From positions 14,703,962 to 14,767,961 of the forward strand of contig NC_067208.1 of NCBI RefSeq assembly GCF_026262505.1: DNA of 64,000 nucleotides. Direction: 5' to 3'. The notes under the pieces are model-generated. The model was not told the DNA's origin, made no database searches, and worked only from the letters and a program-made list of their open reading frames with translations. Positions within the stretch are counted from its first letter, which is position 1. Every line of letters starts with the position of its first letter. Source of the stretch: Trichomonas vaginalis G3 (taxonomy: Eukaryota; Parabasalia; Trichomonadida; Trichomonadidae). This document shows, one piece after another, positions 50,993 to 59,338 of this stretch. A program made the position numbers and the translations under genes.

Positions 50993-51835
50993 ATGATGTA
51001 TTATCTACAATCGACTGATCCTAATAACTACGGGACAATACAGTTTCAAGCAGATCCTAACATGGGGCATCCAAGTAAGATAAAGATGAGAGTAAAAAGT
51101 GTCAGTACTATGGCGAACTTTATTGTTTGTGACGAAACAGATTATTTTGTCTTACAGTTAGACGAAGATGGAGAAGAAAAGGTGTGTACATTTAAGTCAG
51201 CTCTTTCATTTGATATGGATACTATTGTATCAAAACTACAAGAGATTGTAACAAAACAGTTTGATTATTATAACAAGAAAAAAGGTCAACATAATGTAAC
51301 AGTTTCACTGAGTGCTACGAATCAACTTATATTTACGTCACAGGACAAAGGACATAAAGTCTATTTAAAAGATGCTTCACATAGAGCAAATCTTATTTTA
51401 GGTGCATATGGAATAGAACTACCTATTGTACATAATTATTATCTACAAATGCCAAAACCACCTATGCTCAACTTCGGGTATCAGTTATACCTTCGTTCAT
51501 CAATGTCTGTCATCTCTGGGTTCAATAATATTGACCAAGTTGATGATCGAAGAAAGATCATGTACAGATCTACATGTTATAACATCAATGAGTTCTGGAT
51601 ATCTGGTAAACCACTTATATGTAAGGAATCCTCACCATGGATAGATGCATTTCCATGGGAACTAACTAATGTTACGTTTACCTTAGTTGACTTCCAAGAT
51701 CAGCCTGTTCGATTATTGTCACCAATGTTTATGGTGATAGAGATTAAACCAGATAAGCCAGAAGTTAGAGAAACCAATGATGTCAGTGATGATGATACAG
51801 AATCTTCGTACGATTATGATTACGATGACGATTAA
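50993..51835 (+). CDS. Polinton minor capsid (penton-like) protein candidate
   Basis: 280 aa from MMYYLQSTDPNNYGTIQFQA. Predominantly beta, with NVTVSLSATNQLIFTSQDKG and ANLILGAYGIELPIVHNYYL. Near the end is FTLVDFQDQPVRLLSPMFMV, whose layout (strand, short polar turn, strand) is like the last strands of Polinton penton proteins. It finishes with an acidic tail (DDDTESSYDYDYDDD). It is divergent from the fibre shaft gene, which suits a penton that holds the fibre. No enzyme motif. The assignment to minor capsid is by context and strand pattern; the 356-aa gene at 34880 is the rival. Confidence 0.6.
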   Translation: MMYYLQSTDPNNYGTIQFQADPNMGHPSKIKMRVKSVSTMANFIVCDETDYFVLQLDEDGEEKVCTFKSALSFDMDTIVSKLQEIVTKQFDYYNKKKGQHNVTVSLSATNQLIFTSQDKGHKVYLKDASHRANLILGAYGIELPIVHNYYLQMPKPPMLNFGYQLYLRSSMSVISGFNNIDQVDDRRKIMYRSTCYNINEFWISGKPLICKESSPWIDAFPWELTNVTFTLVDFQDQPVRLLSPMFMVIEIKPDKPEVRETNDVSDDDTESSYDYDYDDD

Positions 51836-51878
51836 AAAAAAATAACGTATATTTTTTTATCGGTTATAAAAGACCAAC

Positions 51879-54800
51879 ATGCTCAATGCTATAAAAGGAT
51901 TAGTTAATAACCTTTCACCAGAAGATAAGAAAGGTATGCTTGATATGTTTGGGATCAAAATGCCTAAGAAAGCTAAAGACATTACCAATAAATTAGCTCT
52001 GGCAATTAAGAATCAAGGAGGTACAGGAAGTGTAGCAGATATTTTCAAGAATGCTAAGAGCTTCTATGATGACTACAATGGTATCATGAATGTTCCAGCT
52101 TCAAATTCCCCAGTTGCTTTAGATCACGATCAGAGATCTCATAATAGAGCGTTAATGGAGATGCAACCAATATACTCAGACCCTCCACCAAAGATTGATG
52201 AGAGCGAATTAGCATACAAAGAAATACAGAATGCCTTTTACGTTGTTAAGAACATTAATGGTCAAAAACTTCCTGATGAGAAATGGTTAGACCCAATAAC
52301 TAAAGCAGGAGAAAGATTCATTATGTTTAACATTGACCAATACAGTCCAAGAGGAAAAGATTACTTCAACAAGATGTTTCCAAGAGTTATGGCAAAGTTC
52401 ATTGGACAGATAGACCTTTTCAAACAGAAGTGGACATTCTATTACGACTTTGATGAGAAGAGAAACATTTTGCGTCATTTGAACATCAATACAATGGGAT
52501 CATTAGTTCATCAGTTACTTAATGAAGCTCCAATAGCAGAAGTACAAGAATTAGCATCTAAAGTCCTTGAATCAAACTATGACTTCTTCCTTTGTAGTAT
52601 TCCTTCGTTAAGGAAGATCGAGATCTTTGACTATACAGCTTATTCAGATGTTGATGCTTCTGCTTTGAGAAAAGGAACGTACACACCATATAAACTCACA
52701 GCTGAAGAACAAGTTATGTTAGATACGATGAGAGCAGCAGGTCAAGAAAAGATCGCACTCAAGATCATCAAACAAAACCATTCAAAGAAGAGAAACAGGT
52801 CACGTAATGGTCAGCTTTGGACATGGACATGCAAATTACCTATTAACTTAGAGAGGTATCAGATCTTCAACGAACTTAATGCAGAGACAGCAAAGAAGAT
52901 GATGAAAGATTCATGTTTCATCTACGCTTGTATTCAAGCTGGTGTTGACGAAGCAACAATTAATCATATGAGGGAAATCATTCGTGTCAAAGATTTTCCA
53001 ATGTCAAAGATTAAGGTTATTGCCAAAGAAACAGGAATAAGGTTCCATGTCATCAAATACAACGAGAAGTATTCAAATCATTCATATACTTATGAACCAG
53101 ATGAAGAACCAAAGATGACAGTAGAACTTTTATTAATGTATGACCACTACATGTTGAACGAAAAGCTTCCAATAAGTTCAATGTTCATCAAGAACTATGA
53201 AGATGTTTGTAAGTTGTGCAAGGATTGGACTTTAGAGAAGAAGATGTTAGTTAACAGAAGATATGAAACAAGGTATGCAATTAACTCAAAGTTAGTTACA
53301 CCACTTGCAAAAGTCATTGAACTCTTGTTTGCTAACAATTATTTCGAACCAATTAGAACAGGAGAACTTTGCACATACTTCACAACGATGTATAATGAGA
53401 ACCTTGAAGAAATGATTGACCTCACATACAATGAGCGTTATTGCGCAAGGATGAAGAAAGATTGGAGTTCAGAGACGAAGAAAGACATGAAGTTCCCAAG
53501 AGAACATGTTTTCTTTGCTGACTTCGAAGCATCAACTGATGGAAACATTCACAAAGCATACAACATTTGTTTCATGGAAGATGACGATGATGGTTATACA
53601 TCAATTTGGGGAAGTGACTGTGCGTCAAAATTCCTCGAAGCTTTACCAGATAAGAGTTTAGTTTATTTCCACAACTTATCGTACGATGTCACTTTTCTCA
53701 TGTCTCAGTTAGAAGAGATTACAGGAACTCCAATCATCAAAGGTTCACAAACGATGCAGATACAAGGAAAGTACAAAGGAAAACTTCTCTGCTTCAAAGA
53801 CTCTTATGCAATCATCTCAACTAAGTTGGAAAGATTCCCTGAAATGTTTCACCTCACTAGTGGTGAAAAAGAAGTTTTCCCATATAATTACTACACGGAA
53901 GAGTTAGTTAATACAACTAAAGTTGGTAACATCGATGATGCCATGAATCATGTCAAAGATATTGAAGCTTTTAATGAGAACATTGAGAAGATTGAAGATT
54001 GCAAGATTGATGATGAACACTTTGACATGGAAGTTTATTCGTCATTCTATTGCGGTCAAGATGTACGCATTTTACGAGATGGCTTTCTTAAGTTCCGCAA
54101 TGACCTCATGACTGAGTTTGAAATAGATGCTTATGATTATGTTTCAATAAGTTCTATCTCAAACAAACTCTTTGAGAAGAGAGTATATTGGAAGAACGGT
54201 AATCTCTTTGATCTTGCAGGAAAACCTCGTGAATATATTTCCAAGTGTATTCAAGGAGGAAGATGCATGCTAGCTGAGAACAAGAAGCAATACAATGAAG
54301 GAGAACTCATCACTGACTTCGATGCTGTATCATTGTATCCATCAGCAATTGCTAGACTTTACTGTTTAGAAGGAATTCCAAAAGTTATGACAGAAGAGAT
54401 GAAGAGCAGTGAATACTTGTTGGAGCATCTCTTTGATGATGACCAAGCTGAACCAACAAAGGAAAAGTTCATCTCAGGATTTTACTGTCAGATCGAGATC
54501 TTGTCGATCGGTAAGAACTCAGCATTCCCATTGATTGTCGTCAATCCTGACATCAACCCTGACTTACATGTTGCCAGAAGTTCCAATACATGCTGCAAGA
54601 TGTTCGTAGACCACATTACGCTTCAAGATCTGATCAAGTTCCAAGAGATCTCATGCAAAGTCATTGATGGATACTATTATGATGGAAAAAGGGACATGAC
54701 AATAAGGAATGAAGTTAAGAAGCTCTTCGAATTACGTGCTAAGTATAAGAAGGAAGGTAATCCGATACAAGAGATCATCAAACTTCTTTTGAACAGTATC

Positions 54801-55568
54801 TATGGTAAGACGATATTAAAGCCCATTGACAAAAAGATTCGTTTCATCAAGGACAATAAGCTCACTGACTATATCATTAAGAACTATAATGACATACAGA
54901 CAATAGAGTTCATCCCCGATTCCGAACTTTCATGTGTAAAGTCATTTAAACCTATCGTTCGTCACTTTAACTATTGTCCATTAGGTGTTTCAATCCTTTC
55001 TATGTCCAAACGAATCATGAATGAAGTATTCTTCACAGCAGAAGATTTGGGCTTGAAGTTGTTCTATCAGGATACAGATAGTTTACACTTGTATGAGAAG
55101 GACTTAGATAAGTTAGCAGAAGAATACAAGAGAAGGTATAACAGAGAACTCATTGGAAAAGCACTGGGTCAATTTCATTCAGACTTTGCAGAGATTACTG
55201 CAGGACATATGTCTAAGGCACAAAGATCTATATTCGTTGGAAAGAAGACTTACCTCGACGAATTAACCAATGACCTCAAGGAAATTGCTTTCCACTGTCG
55301 AATGAAGGGAATCACACAGGACGTAATTGCACTTACTGCAAACCAAATGTTCCCAGATGCGATACAAGTACATTATGACGAGAAGAAAGGTTTGTTCTTC
55401 CCTGAGAAAGTTGGGGAAAAATATAGCATCGTGGAATTGTACAAATCTCTTTATGAAGGTGATGAGATAACCTTTGACTTGTGCATTGGTTCGAAACCAT
55501 GCTTCAACAAAAATAAGGACTTCACTATTTCAACGAAGTCATCTTTTGAACGTAAGTTAAAGTTCTAA
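51879..55568 (+). CDS. Polinton protein-primed DNA polymerase B
   Basis: 1229 aa. The exonuclease domain starts at FFADFEAST (D548, E550) with YFHNLSYDVTFL as Exo II. The polymerase motifs are DFDAVSLYPSAI (motif A, 813-824), LLNSIYGKTI (motif B, from about 970) and YQDTDSLHLY (motif C, D1065 and D1067). This is the protein-primed family B type (DNA_pol_B_2) that copies linear genomes from a terminal protein. The ~540-residue N-terminal region is long, as in other Polintons, and may contain the terminal-protein or primer region (MLNAIKGLVNNLSPEDKKG; RSRNGQLWTWTCKLPINLER). The gene follows the 280-aa gene after 43 bp with TTTTTTTATCGG upstream. Confidence 0.96.
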   Translation: MLNAIKGLVNNLSPEDKKGMLDMFGIKMPKKAKDITNKLALAIKNQGGTGSVADIFKNAKSFYDDYNGIMNVPASNSPVALDHDQRSHNRALMEMQPIYSDPPPKIDESELAYKEIQNAFYVVKNINGQKLPDEKWLDPITKAGERFIMFNIDQYSPRGKDYFNKMFPRVMAKFIGQIDLFKQKWTFYYDFDEKRNILRHLNINTMGSLVHQLLNEAPIAEVQELASKVLESNYDFFLCSIPSLRKIEIFDYTAYSDVDASALRKGTYTPYKLTAEEQVMLDTMRAAGQEKIALKIIKQNHSKKRNRSRNGQLWTWTCKLPINLERYQIFNELNAETAKKMMKDSCFIYACIQAGVDEATINHMREIIRVKDFPMSKIKVIAKETGIRFHVIKYNEKYSNHSYTYEPDEEPKMTVELLLMYDHYMLNEKLPISSMFIKNYEDVCKLCKDWTLEKKMLVNRRYETRYAINSKLVTPLAKVIELLFANNYFEPIRTGELCTYFTTMYNENLEEMIDLTYNERYCARMKKDWSSETKKDMKFPREHVFFADFEASTDGNIHKAYNICFMEDDDDGYTSIWGSDCASKFLEALPDKSLVYFHNLSYDVTFLMSQLEEITGTPIIKGSQTMQIQGKYKGKLLCFKDSYAIISTKLERFPEMFHLTSGEKEVFPYNYYTEELVNTTKVGNIDDAMNHVKDIEAFNENIEKIEDCKIDDEHFDMEVYSSFYCGQDVRILRDGFLKFRNDLMTEFEIDAYDYVSISSISNKLFEKRVYWKNGNLFDLAGKPREYISKCIQGGRCMLAENKKQYNEGELITDFDAVSLYPSAIARLYCLEGIPKVMTEEMKSSEYLLEHLFDDDQAEPTKEKFISGFYCQIEILSIGKNSAFPLIVVNPDINPDLHVARSSNTCCKMFVDHITLQDLIKFQEISCKVIDGYYYDGKRDMTIRNEVKKLFELRAKYKKEGNPIQEIIKLLLNSIYGKTILKPIDKKIRFIKDNKLTDYIIKNYNDIQTIEFIPDSELSCVKSFKPIVRHFNYCPLGVSILSMSKRIMNEVFFTAEDLGLKLFYQDTDSLHLYEKDLDKLAEEYKRRYNRELIGKALGQFHSDFAEITAGHMSKAQRSIFVGKKTYLDELTNDLKEIAFHCRMKGITQDVIALTANQMFPDAIQVHYDEKKGLFFPEKVGEKYSIVELYKSLYEGDEITFDLCIGSKPCFNKNKDFTISTKSSFERKLKF

Positions 55569-55572
55569 ACAC

Positions 55573-55800
55573 TTACTTATTATTTTTCTTAGCTTCTTCC
55601 TCTTCTCTCAATTTCTTTGCAATCATTCGTGGATTCTTTGCGCGTCCAGCTGCTAATGCAGCTAATTGTTTCTCTGTGAGTTTACGCTTTGGTTTAGCTG
55701 GTTTCTCTTCTTGTGTTTGTTCTTTTGGTTTGAGTTCATTAAGTATTTCTTCACGAAGTTCATTCTTGAGTGCTTCTCTGTCGAAAGTATTCTCAGTCAT
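55573..55800 (-). CDS. Polinton small basic protein with TEKQLAAL-GRAK motif
   Basis: 75 aa from MTENTFDREALKNELREEIL. The front half is an acidic helix. The back half, KPKRKLTEKQLAALAAGRAK, is a basic motif seen in several small proteins of Polinton-like and large DNA viruses, where it is thought to bind DNA. It ends with a lysine-rich tail. The ATG at 55798-55800 follows TTTTTTACTCCTAACAAA, the same upstream sequence as before the 193-aa gene. It is convergent with the polymerase, 4 bp apart. Confidence 0.75.
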   Translation of the reverse strand: MTENTFDREALKNELREEILNELKPKEQTQEEKPAKPKRKLTEKQLAALAAGRAKNPRMIAKKLREEEEAKKNNK

Positions 55801-55834
55801 TTTGTTAGGAGTAAAAAATTTTATTAGGATAGAA

Positions 55835-56284
55835 ATGACGTCAAAACTTTCACCAAGTGAAAAGCAATCAATCATATTGAATGAAGCTAAAGGAATACAA
55901 CATCCATTATATTATGTTTGTCATATGAAGAATGGTTCAGTTCAAGTTAGAAAGAGAAAGGCACCATTGAATTCACCAGCTCCTGCCCCAGCTCCTGTTG
56001 TTCAAGAAGCTCCTAAAGTTGATGAGAAGAAAGAAGAAGAACAAGCATATACTAATAAAATGTTGTTAGAGATGATGACAAAGATATTAGAACGTAACAG
56101 TGTAGTTAATGAACCAAACATGGACCCAATTGAACGTGAGAAGGAAACTAAAGAGAATCAAGAATATGTTCAATCAATGGAAGAGAAAAGAATACACTTC
56201 GATGATGAACCAGAGCCTGAACCAGAACCTCCTAAACCTCAGCCACAAATAAGACGAATAATCCCAAGAATAAGAAGATTGTAA
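55835..56284 (+). CDS. Polinton protein with YYV-MK-VQ-RK domain (149 aa)
   Basis: 149 aa from MTSKLSPSEKQSIILNEAKG. Residues 20-45 hold PLYYVCHMKNGSVQVRKRKA, clearly related to the 78-aa protein at 41079. A proline/alanine linker, a helix (TNKMLLEMMTKILERNS) and a glutamate/proline repeat (EPEPEPEPPKPQPQ) follow, then a basic end RRIIPRIRRL. The start follows TTTTATTAGGATAGAA-ATG and the gene is divergent from the 75-aa gene with 34 bp between starts. It is directly upstream of the capsid gene. Function unknown; a capsid-associated or DNA-binding accessory is plausible. Confidence 0.75.
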   Translation: MTSKLSPSEKQSIILNEAKGIQHPLYYVCHMKNGSVQVRKRKAPLNSPAPAPAPVVQEAPKVDEKKEEEQAYTNKMLLEMMTKILERNSVVNEPNMDPIEREKETKENQEYVQSMEEKRIHFDDEPEPEPEPPKPQPQIRRIIPRIRRL

Positions 56285-56304
56285 ATTTTTTATAGCTGAG
56301 AAAG

Positions 56305-57993
56305 ATGTTGAACGATAACCTCAATACATACAGTATTGCTGATTCCATCAGACAAGTAAGATATTATTTCGATCAAGTTGATGGGGCAGTTCCTATTGGA
56401 GATACTAACCATAGATATGTCCCAACAAAAGTGCCAGCTATGCCGACAAATACTATTGATAACGGTTATATTACATTTAACATATCACCACCTGGTGAGA
56501 ACATGATTGACTTATATAATACGTTCATTAGTGGTTATGTCGATGGTGAGTGCATAATTACAACAGAAACTGAACCAGCTGATGAAAAAGTTCCTAAATA
56601 TGATGGTGAAGTATATAAAGAAAGAGCTGTTGAGACAGCTCCTACAGGATCAAATGTTACAGCAATTAAAGCAATTGATACTAAATATGCTGGTGGCAAA
56701 TCATGTGCACATCTTCCAGCAATTTGGTTGGGATACATTGATTCATTCTATGCTGTTGAATCATATCAATTAATCGCTAATGGTAAAAGTGTTTATACAC
56801 AAGATAATGCTAGAGAAGAAGGTTACATTACTTCTACTGCATCTACAACAGAAGCTATTAAGAAAGTTGATGTATTTAGTAAGGCTAGACATAAAGATGT
56901 TTTCAATAGATGTGATACAGTTCGTTCTGGACAGATTATTGAGTTCAATAAACCAATTAGTGGTGCAACTACATTAAAGTTCCACATACCAATCAAGATT
57001 GACCTAAGAAGATTCCTAATACTTAATAACATTAGATTCCTTCCAGCGTTTGCTGGTAACTTACAACTTAAGGTTAAGTTCAGTATTGCTGGTATGGTTT
57101 GGACACCATTAAGTTATCAGGATATTCTACCATTACCGAACATGCAAGCCAATGTTACAAGCTATATTCCAATCACTAATCACTTCACTCCTATCTATGA
57201 AGGTATCAAAGTTATTGATACTGTAACTTGGAATGCCGATAAGAGTACGATATCATTTGGTACCAAGTTTATTAAGTTCACTAAGAAGAATGCAAACTTC
57301 TTTGAAATGATTACATACTGTAACTCATTCTCTTTGGACCCTAACATCTATAGTGATTTGGTGACAAGATATTCGGCAAAGACTCTAAACTTCCCAATCA
57401 AAAGAATTGACTGCATTACTATGGATGGTTCAATGGCTAAAGGTGAAGGAACTCCTTGTACATTCACGGCAGCATTTACTCCATTATATGTGAACACCAT
57501 TTATACACTATTTAAGAAAACACCTAATTATAACACTACCTATGAAAATCCATTGTTTGAACAAATTCAATTGAACTGTGGAGCATATGGTAACATACCC
57601 GCTGAGGCTCAAGCATCTAATGATCCAATCTTCTATGAGATGCAGGCAAATGCCACTAACAATAATAACGATACTGTTGGCTTCAACTATGATGTCATGA
57701 GGTCTATCACAACCACATCAGTCCCTCAATTTGGAATCGAGTCAAATGACTTAGGTCATTACCTATGTGGATTCCCTTGCGAAACTGATTATACATTCCA
57801 ACAGGGTCAGTTATCTAATTCACCTATTACATATAAGCTTACAGTTAAGCCAACAGCAGAGTCTATTAAATATACTGAGAAACCAGTGTTATGCTTCTTA
57901 CGTCACGTTTGCCTCTCCATACAGATTAAACAGGTGGGACCACCTATCGTACTTCTCGACGATTATGATTTATCAGCCCCTGCTAGTGAATAA
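56305..57993 (+). CDS. Polinton major capsid protein candidate (double jelly roll)
   Basis: 562 aa. It is rich in beta strands, and the N-terminal part NGYITFNISPPGENMIDLYN is the opening jelly-roll strand pattern of Polinton capsid proteins. Later strands include TTLKFHIPIKIDLRRFLILN and LQLKVKFSIAGMVWTPLSYQ, with GIKVIDTVTWNADKSTISFG in the second roll. Size and position at the end of the element fit the hexon-like major capsid protein. The last 53 codons (57832-57993) lie inside the right terminal inverted repeat, so an antisense copy of them exists at 33937-34098. The upstream motif is TTTTTTATAGCTGAGAAAG next to the ATG. Confidence 0.85.
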   Translation: MLNDNLNTYSIADSIRQVRYYFDQVDGAVPIGDTNHRYVPTKVPAMPTNTIDNGYITFNISPPGENMIDLYNTFISGYVDGECIITTETEPADEKVPKYDGEVYKERAVETAPTGSNVTAIKAIDTKYAGGKSCAHLPAIWLGYIDSFYAVESYQLIANGKSVYTQDNAREEGYITSTASTTEAIKKVDVFSKARHKDVFNRCDTVRSGQIIEFNKPISGATTLKFHIPIKIDLRRFLILNNIRFLPAFAGNLQLKVKFSIAGMVWTPLSYQDILPLPNMQANVTSYIPITNHFTPIYEGIKVIDTVTWNADKSTISFGTKFIKFTKKNANFFEMITYCNSFSLDPNIYSDLVTRYSAKTLNFPIKRIDCITMDGSMAKGEGTPCTFTAAFTPLYVNTIYTLFKKTPNYNTTYENPLFEQIQLNCGAYGNIPAEAQASNDPIFYEMQANATNNNNDTVGFNYDVMRSITTTSVPQFGIESNDLGHYLCGFPCETDYTFQQGQLSNSPITYKLTVKPTAESIKYTEKPVLCFLRHVCLSIQIKQVGPPIVLLDDYDLSAPASE

Positions 57994-58137
57994 AGGTTAG
58001 TTTACATATGAACGTTTATTTTTACACATATATGCGTACATATGCGCGCCCGTATGGTGTCAGTTTTCTGTCACTTTTTTCATTGTGTCGGTGCCTGTAG
58101 CTGTAGGCTACAGGCGACGCACAATGTATACTGTACT
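57832..58137 (-). repeat. Polinton right terminal inverted repeat
   Basis: 306 bp, the exact inverse of 33793-34098 by my reading. It contains the end of the capsid gene (to 57993), about 80 bp of AT-rich DNA, the outward TCACTTTTTTCATTG at 58071-58085, and the 9-bp hairpin near 58093-58115. It ends CTGTACT. Confidence 0.96.
58071..58085 (+). promoter_or_regulatory. Outward-facing initiator-like sequence in the right repeat
   Basis: TCACTTTTTTCATTG, the mirror of the site in the left repeat, points out of the element toward the 3' end of the eIF4E gene, where it would give antisense transcripts. Activity is an inference. Confidence 0.3.
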
Positions 58138-58143
58138 GGTTTT
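58138..58143. repeat. Target-site duplication, right (GGTTTT)
   Basis: Exact copy of 33787-33792, directly after the last base of the right terminal repeat. Confidence 0.93.
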
Positions 58144-58269
58144 TGAGAAGGATTATTCAATTTCATTTCAAATGAAAAGAAATACTGAATAAATTTTGAC
58201 CCAAAAAGCGAAATTATAATTATATCGAGAGAAATAAATAAGAGTTATGTGGAAAGAGAGATTTAAACA

Positions 58270-58878
58270 TCATTTTTTACCATTTCCTACCTTCTTTTGA
58301 GGAATTTCAAATGGTTCGTCAGTTCCAGCCTGGTAGATAACAGTATTTCTGAAAGAAGAGTGATCTCTAACAGCGTCATAGTGCTGTTTGTATTCCAATT
58401 TTGTATCTGGTGGTAATTCGAGCGCCGAGCATAATGCACGGCAAATTTCATGGCGTACTTTATCATCTGATGCAGTTCTATTCCATAAACTAATTATATC
58501 TTCAGGATATCTAACAGAAATAACTGCTCCAAGGGCATCTACTGGAAATTGTTCTCCAATTAATGCCATAATAAGTCTTTCCCAGTAGTATGAGCCTAAT
58601 CCCTTTTTTAATCTAATAATCCATTTTCCTCCTTTCACGTTATCTTGGTCTTCCCAAATTGCGCGTATTCCATTCCTAAATAGATGATAGTCTGTTGGTG
58701 GTTCTAAGTCATTTGGACGTTTAAGGTGACTATATATTGACCAAAATTCTTCGATTGTATTAAAACTACCGAGTGTATGTATATTTTTCTCGTAATTGTC
58801 AGCTGCTTTTGAGCCAGGTGCTCTGTAAAACATATAAAAACTCCACTCAGAAGCAAGCGGAGTATTCGATTTTCTCAT
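58270..58878 (-). CDS. eIF4E cap-binding protein, 4EHP-like (class II)
   Basis: 202 aa. The core eIF4E signature is complete: FYMFYRAPGSK at the first cap-contact position, TLGSFNTIEEFWSIYSHLKR, IRAIWEDQDNVKGGKWIIRL with the second cap tryptophan and the WEDxxN motif, YWERLIMALIGEQF, and AVISVRYPEDIISLWNRTAS. A tyrosine/phenylalanine at the first cap-binding position and the phrases DYHLF, EDIISLWNRTAS and LPPDTKLEYKQH match the 4EHP/eIF4E2 class rather than canonical eIF4E1. Class II proteins often repress translation of chosen mRNAs, but in trichomonads it could be a general initiation factor. The ATG at 58876-58878 follows TTTTCACCTAATT, initiator-like. Its 3' end is 127 bp from the Polinton. 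Confidence 0.93.
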   Translation of the reverse strand: MRKSNTPLASEWSFYMFYRAPGSKAADNYEKNIHTLGSFNTIEEFWSIYSHLKRPNDLEPPTDYHLFRNGIRAIWEDQDNVKGGKWIIRLKKGLGSYYWERLIMALIGEQFPVDALGAVISVRYPEDIISLWNRTASDDKVRHEICRALCSALELPPDTKLEYKQHYDAVRDHSSFRNTVIYQAGTDEPFEIPQKKVGNGKK

Positions 58879-59338
58879 CGAAATTAGGTGAAAAATTGTA
58901 AACTGAGATTTTTAAATAATCATTGGAAAAAATTATATTTTTAAAGCAATATTTATACGGACAAATGTTTAATGAGACTGATTCTTATCAATTCACAATT
59001 GATTTAATGCAATGGCCTAAATATGAACCATTTAATAATGTAGTCTATAGTAAATAAATTTTTATATGTATTTGAGGCGAATCACTTAACCCTTTTGGTT
59101 GAGATCCTTCAATTAGTTCAATAATTGATCAAAAGTAGTGATAACGTTAATGATACTTGATATAAGTTGCAGAATCGTTCTATGAAATTGAGGGTTTCAA
59201 TAACGTGTGTTATAAAAGAAGTAAAAACAAAAATAATGTAAAATATATTCTAACAATTTATTAAATTTTGGTTATTATCGTTACGAAAATGAATAGAAAG
59301 TTATATTATAATATAAATATAACAGAAAGTATTCAGAA
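58879..59338. other. Intergenic, no gene seen
   Basis: 460 bp between eIF4E and the glycosyltransferase gene. AT-rich, containing the presumed eIF4E promoter next to 58880-58900. Confidence 0.5.

Larger units (their letters stand above)
33793..58137. mobile_element. Polinton/Maverick, 24,345 bp
   Basis: A whole-looking member of the Polinton (Maverick) class, with 306-bp terminal inverted repeats starting AGTACAGTATAC, a 6-bp target duplication and about 28 genes on both strands. The hallmark set is present: protein-primed DNA polymerase B, retroviral-type integrase, A32/FtsK-type packaging ATPase, double-jelly-roll major capsid candidate and minor capsid candidates. Cargo includes a collar-domain fibre and a D12-class adenine methyltransferase. 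Identical terminal repeats and an exact duplication mean a young insertion. The reading frames show roughly two to four breaks in all, so the copy is nearly but not fully intact. It is inserted in the gap between the eIF4E gene and the 480-aa host gene. I did not recognise the adenovirus-type maturation protease found in many relatives. Confidence 0.97.

Noticed and set aside
33793-58137. Search for an adenovirus-type cysteine protease gene in the Polinton
   Set aside because: Looked through all frames for a histidine-tryptophan and cysteine arrangement typical of the family and could not recognise it; it may be absent or too divergent.
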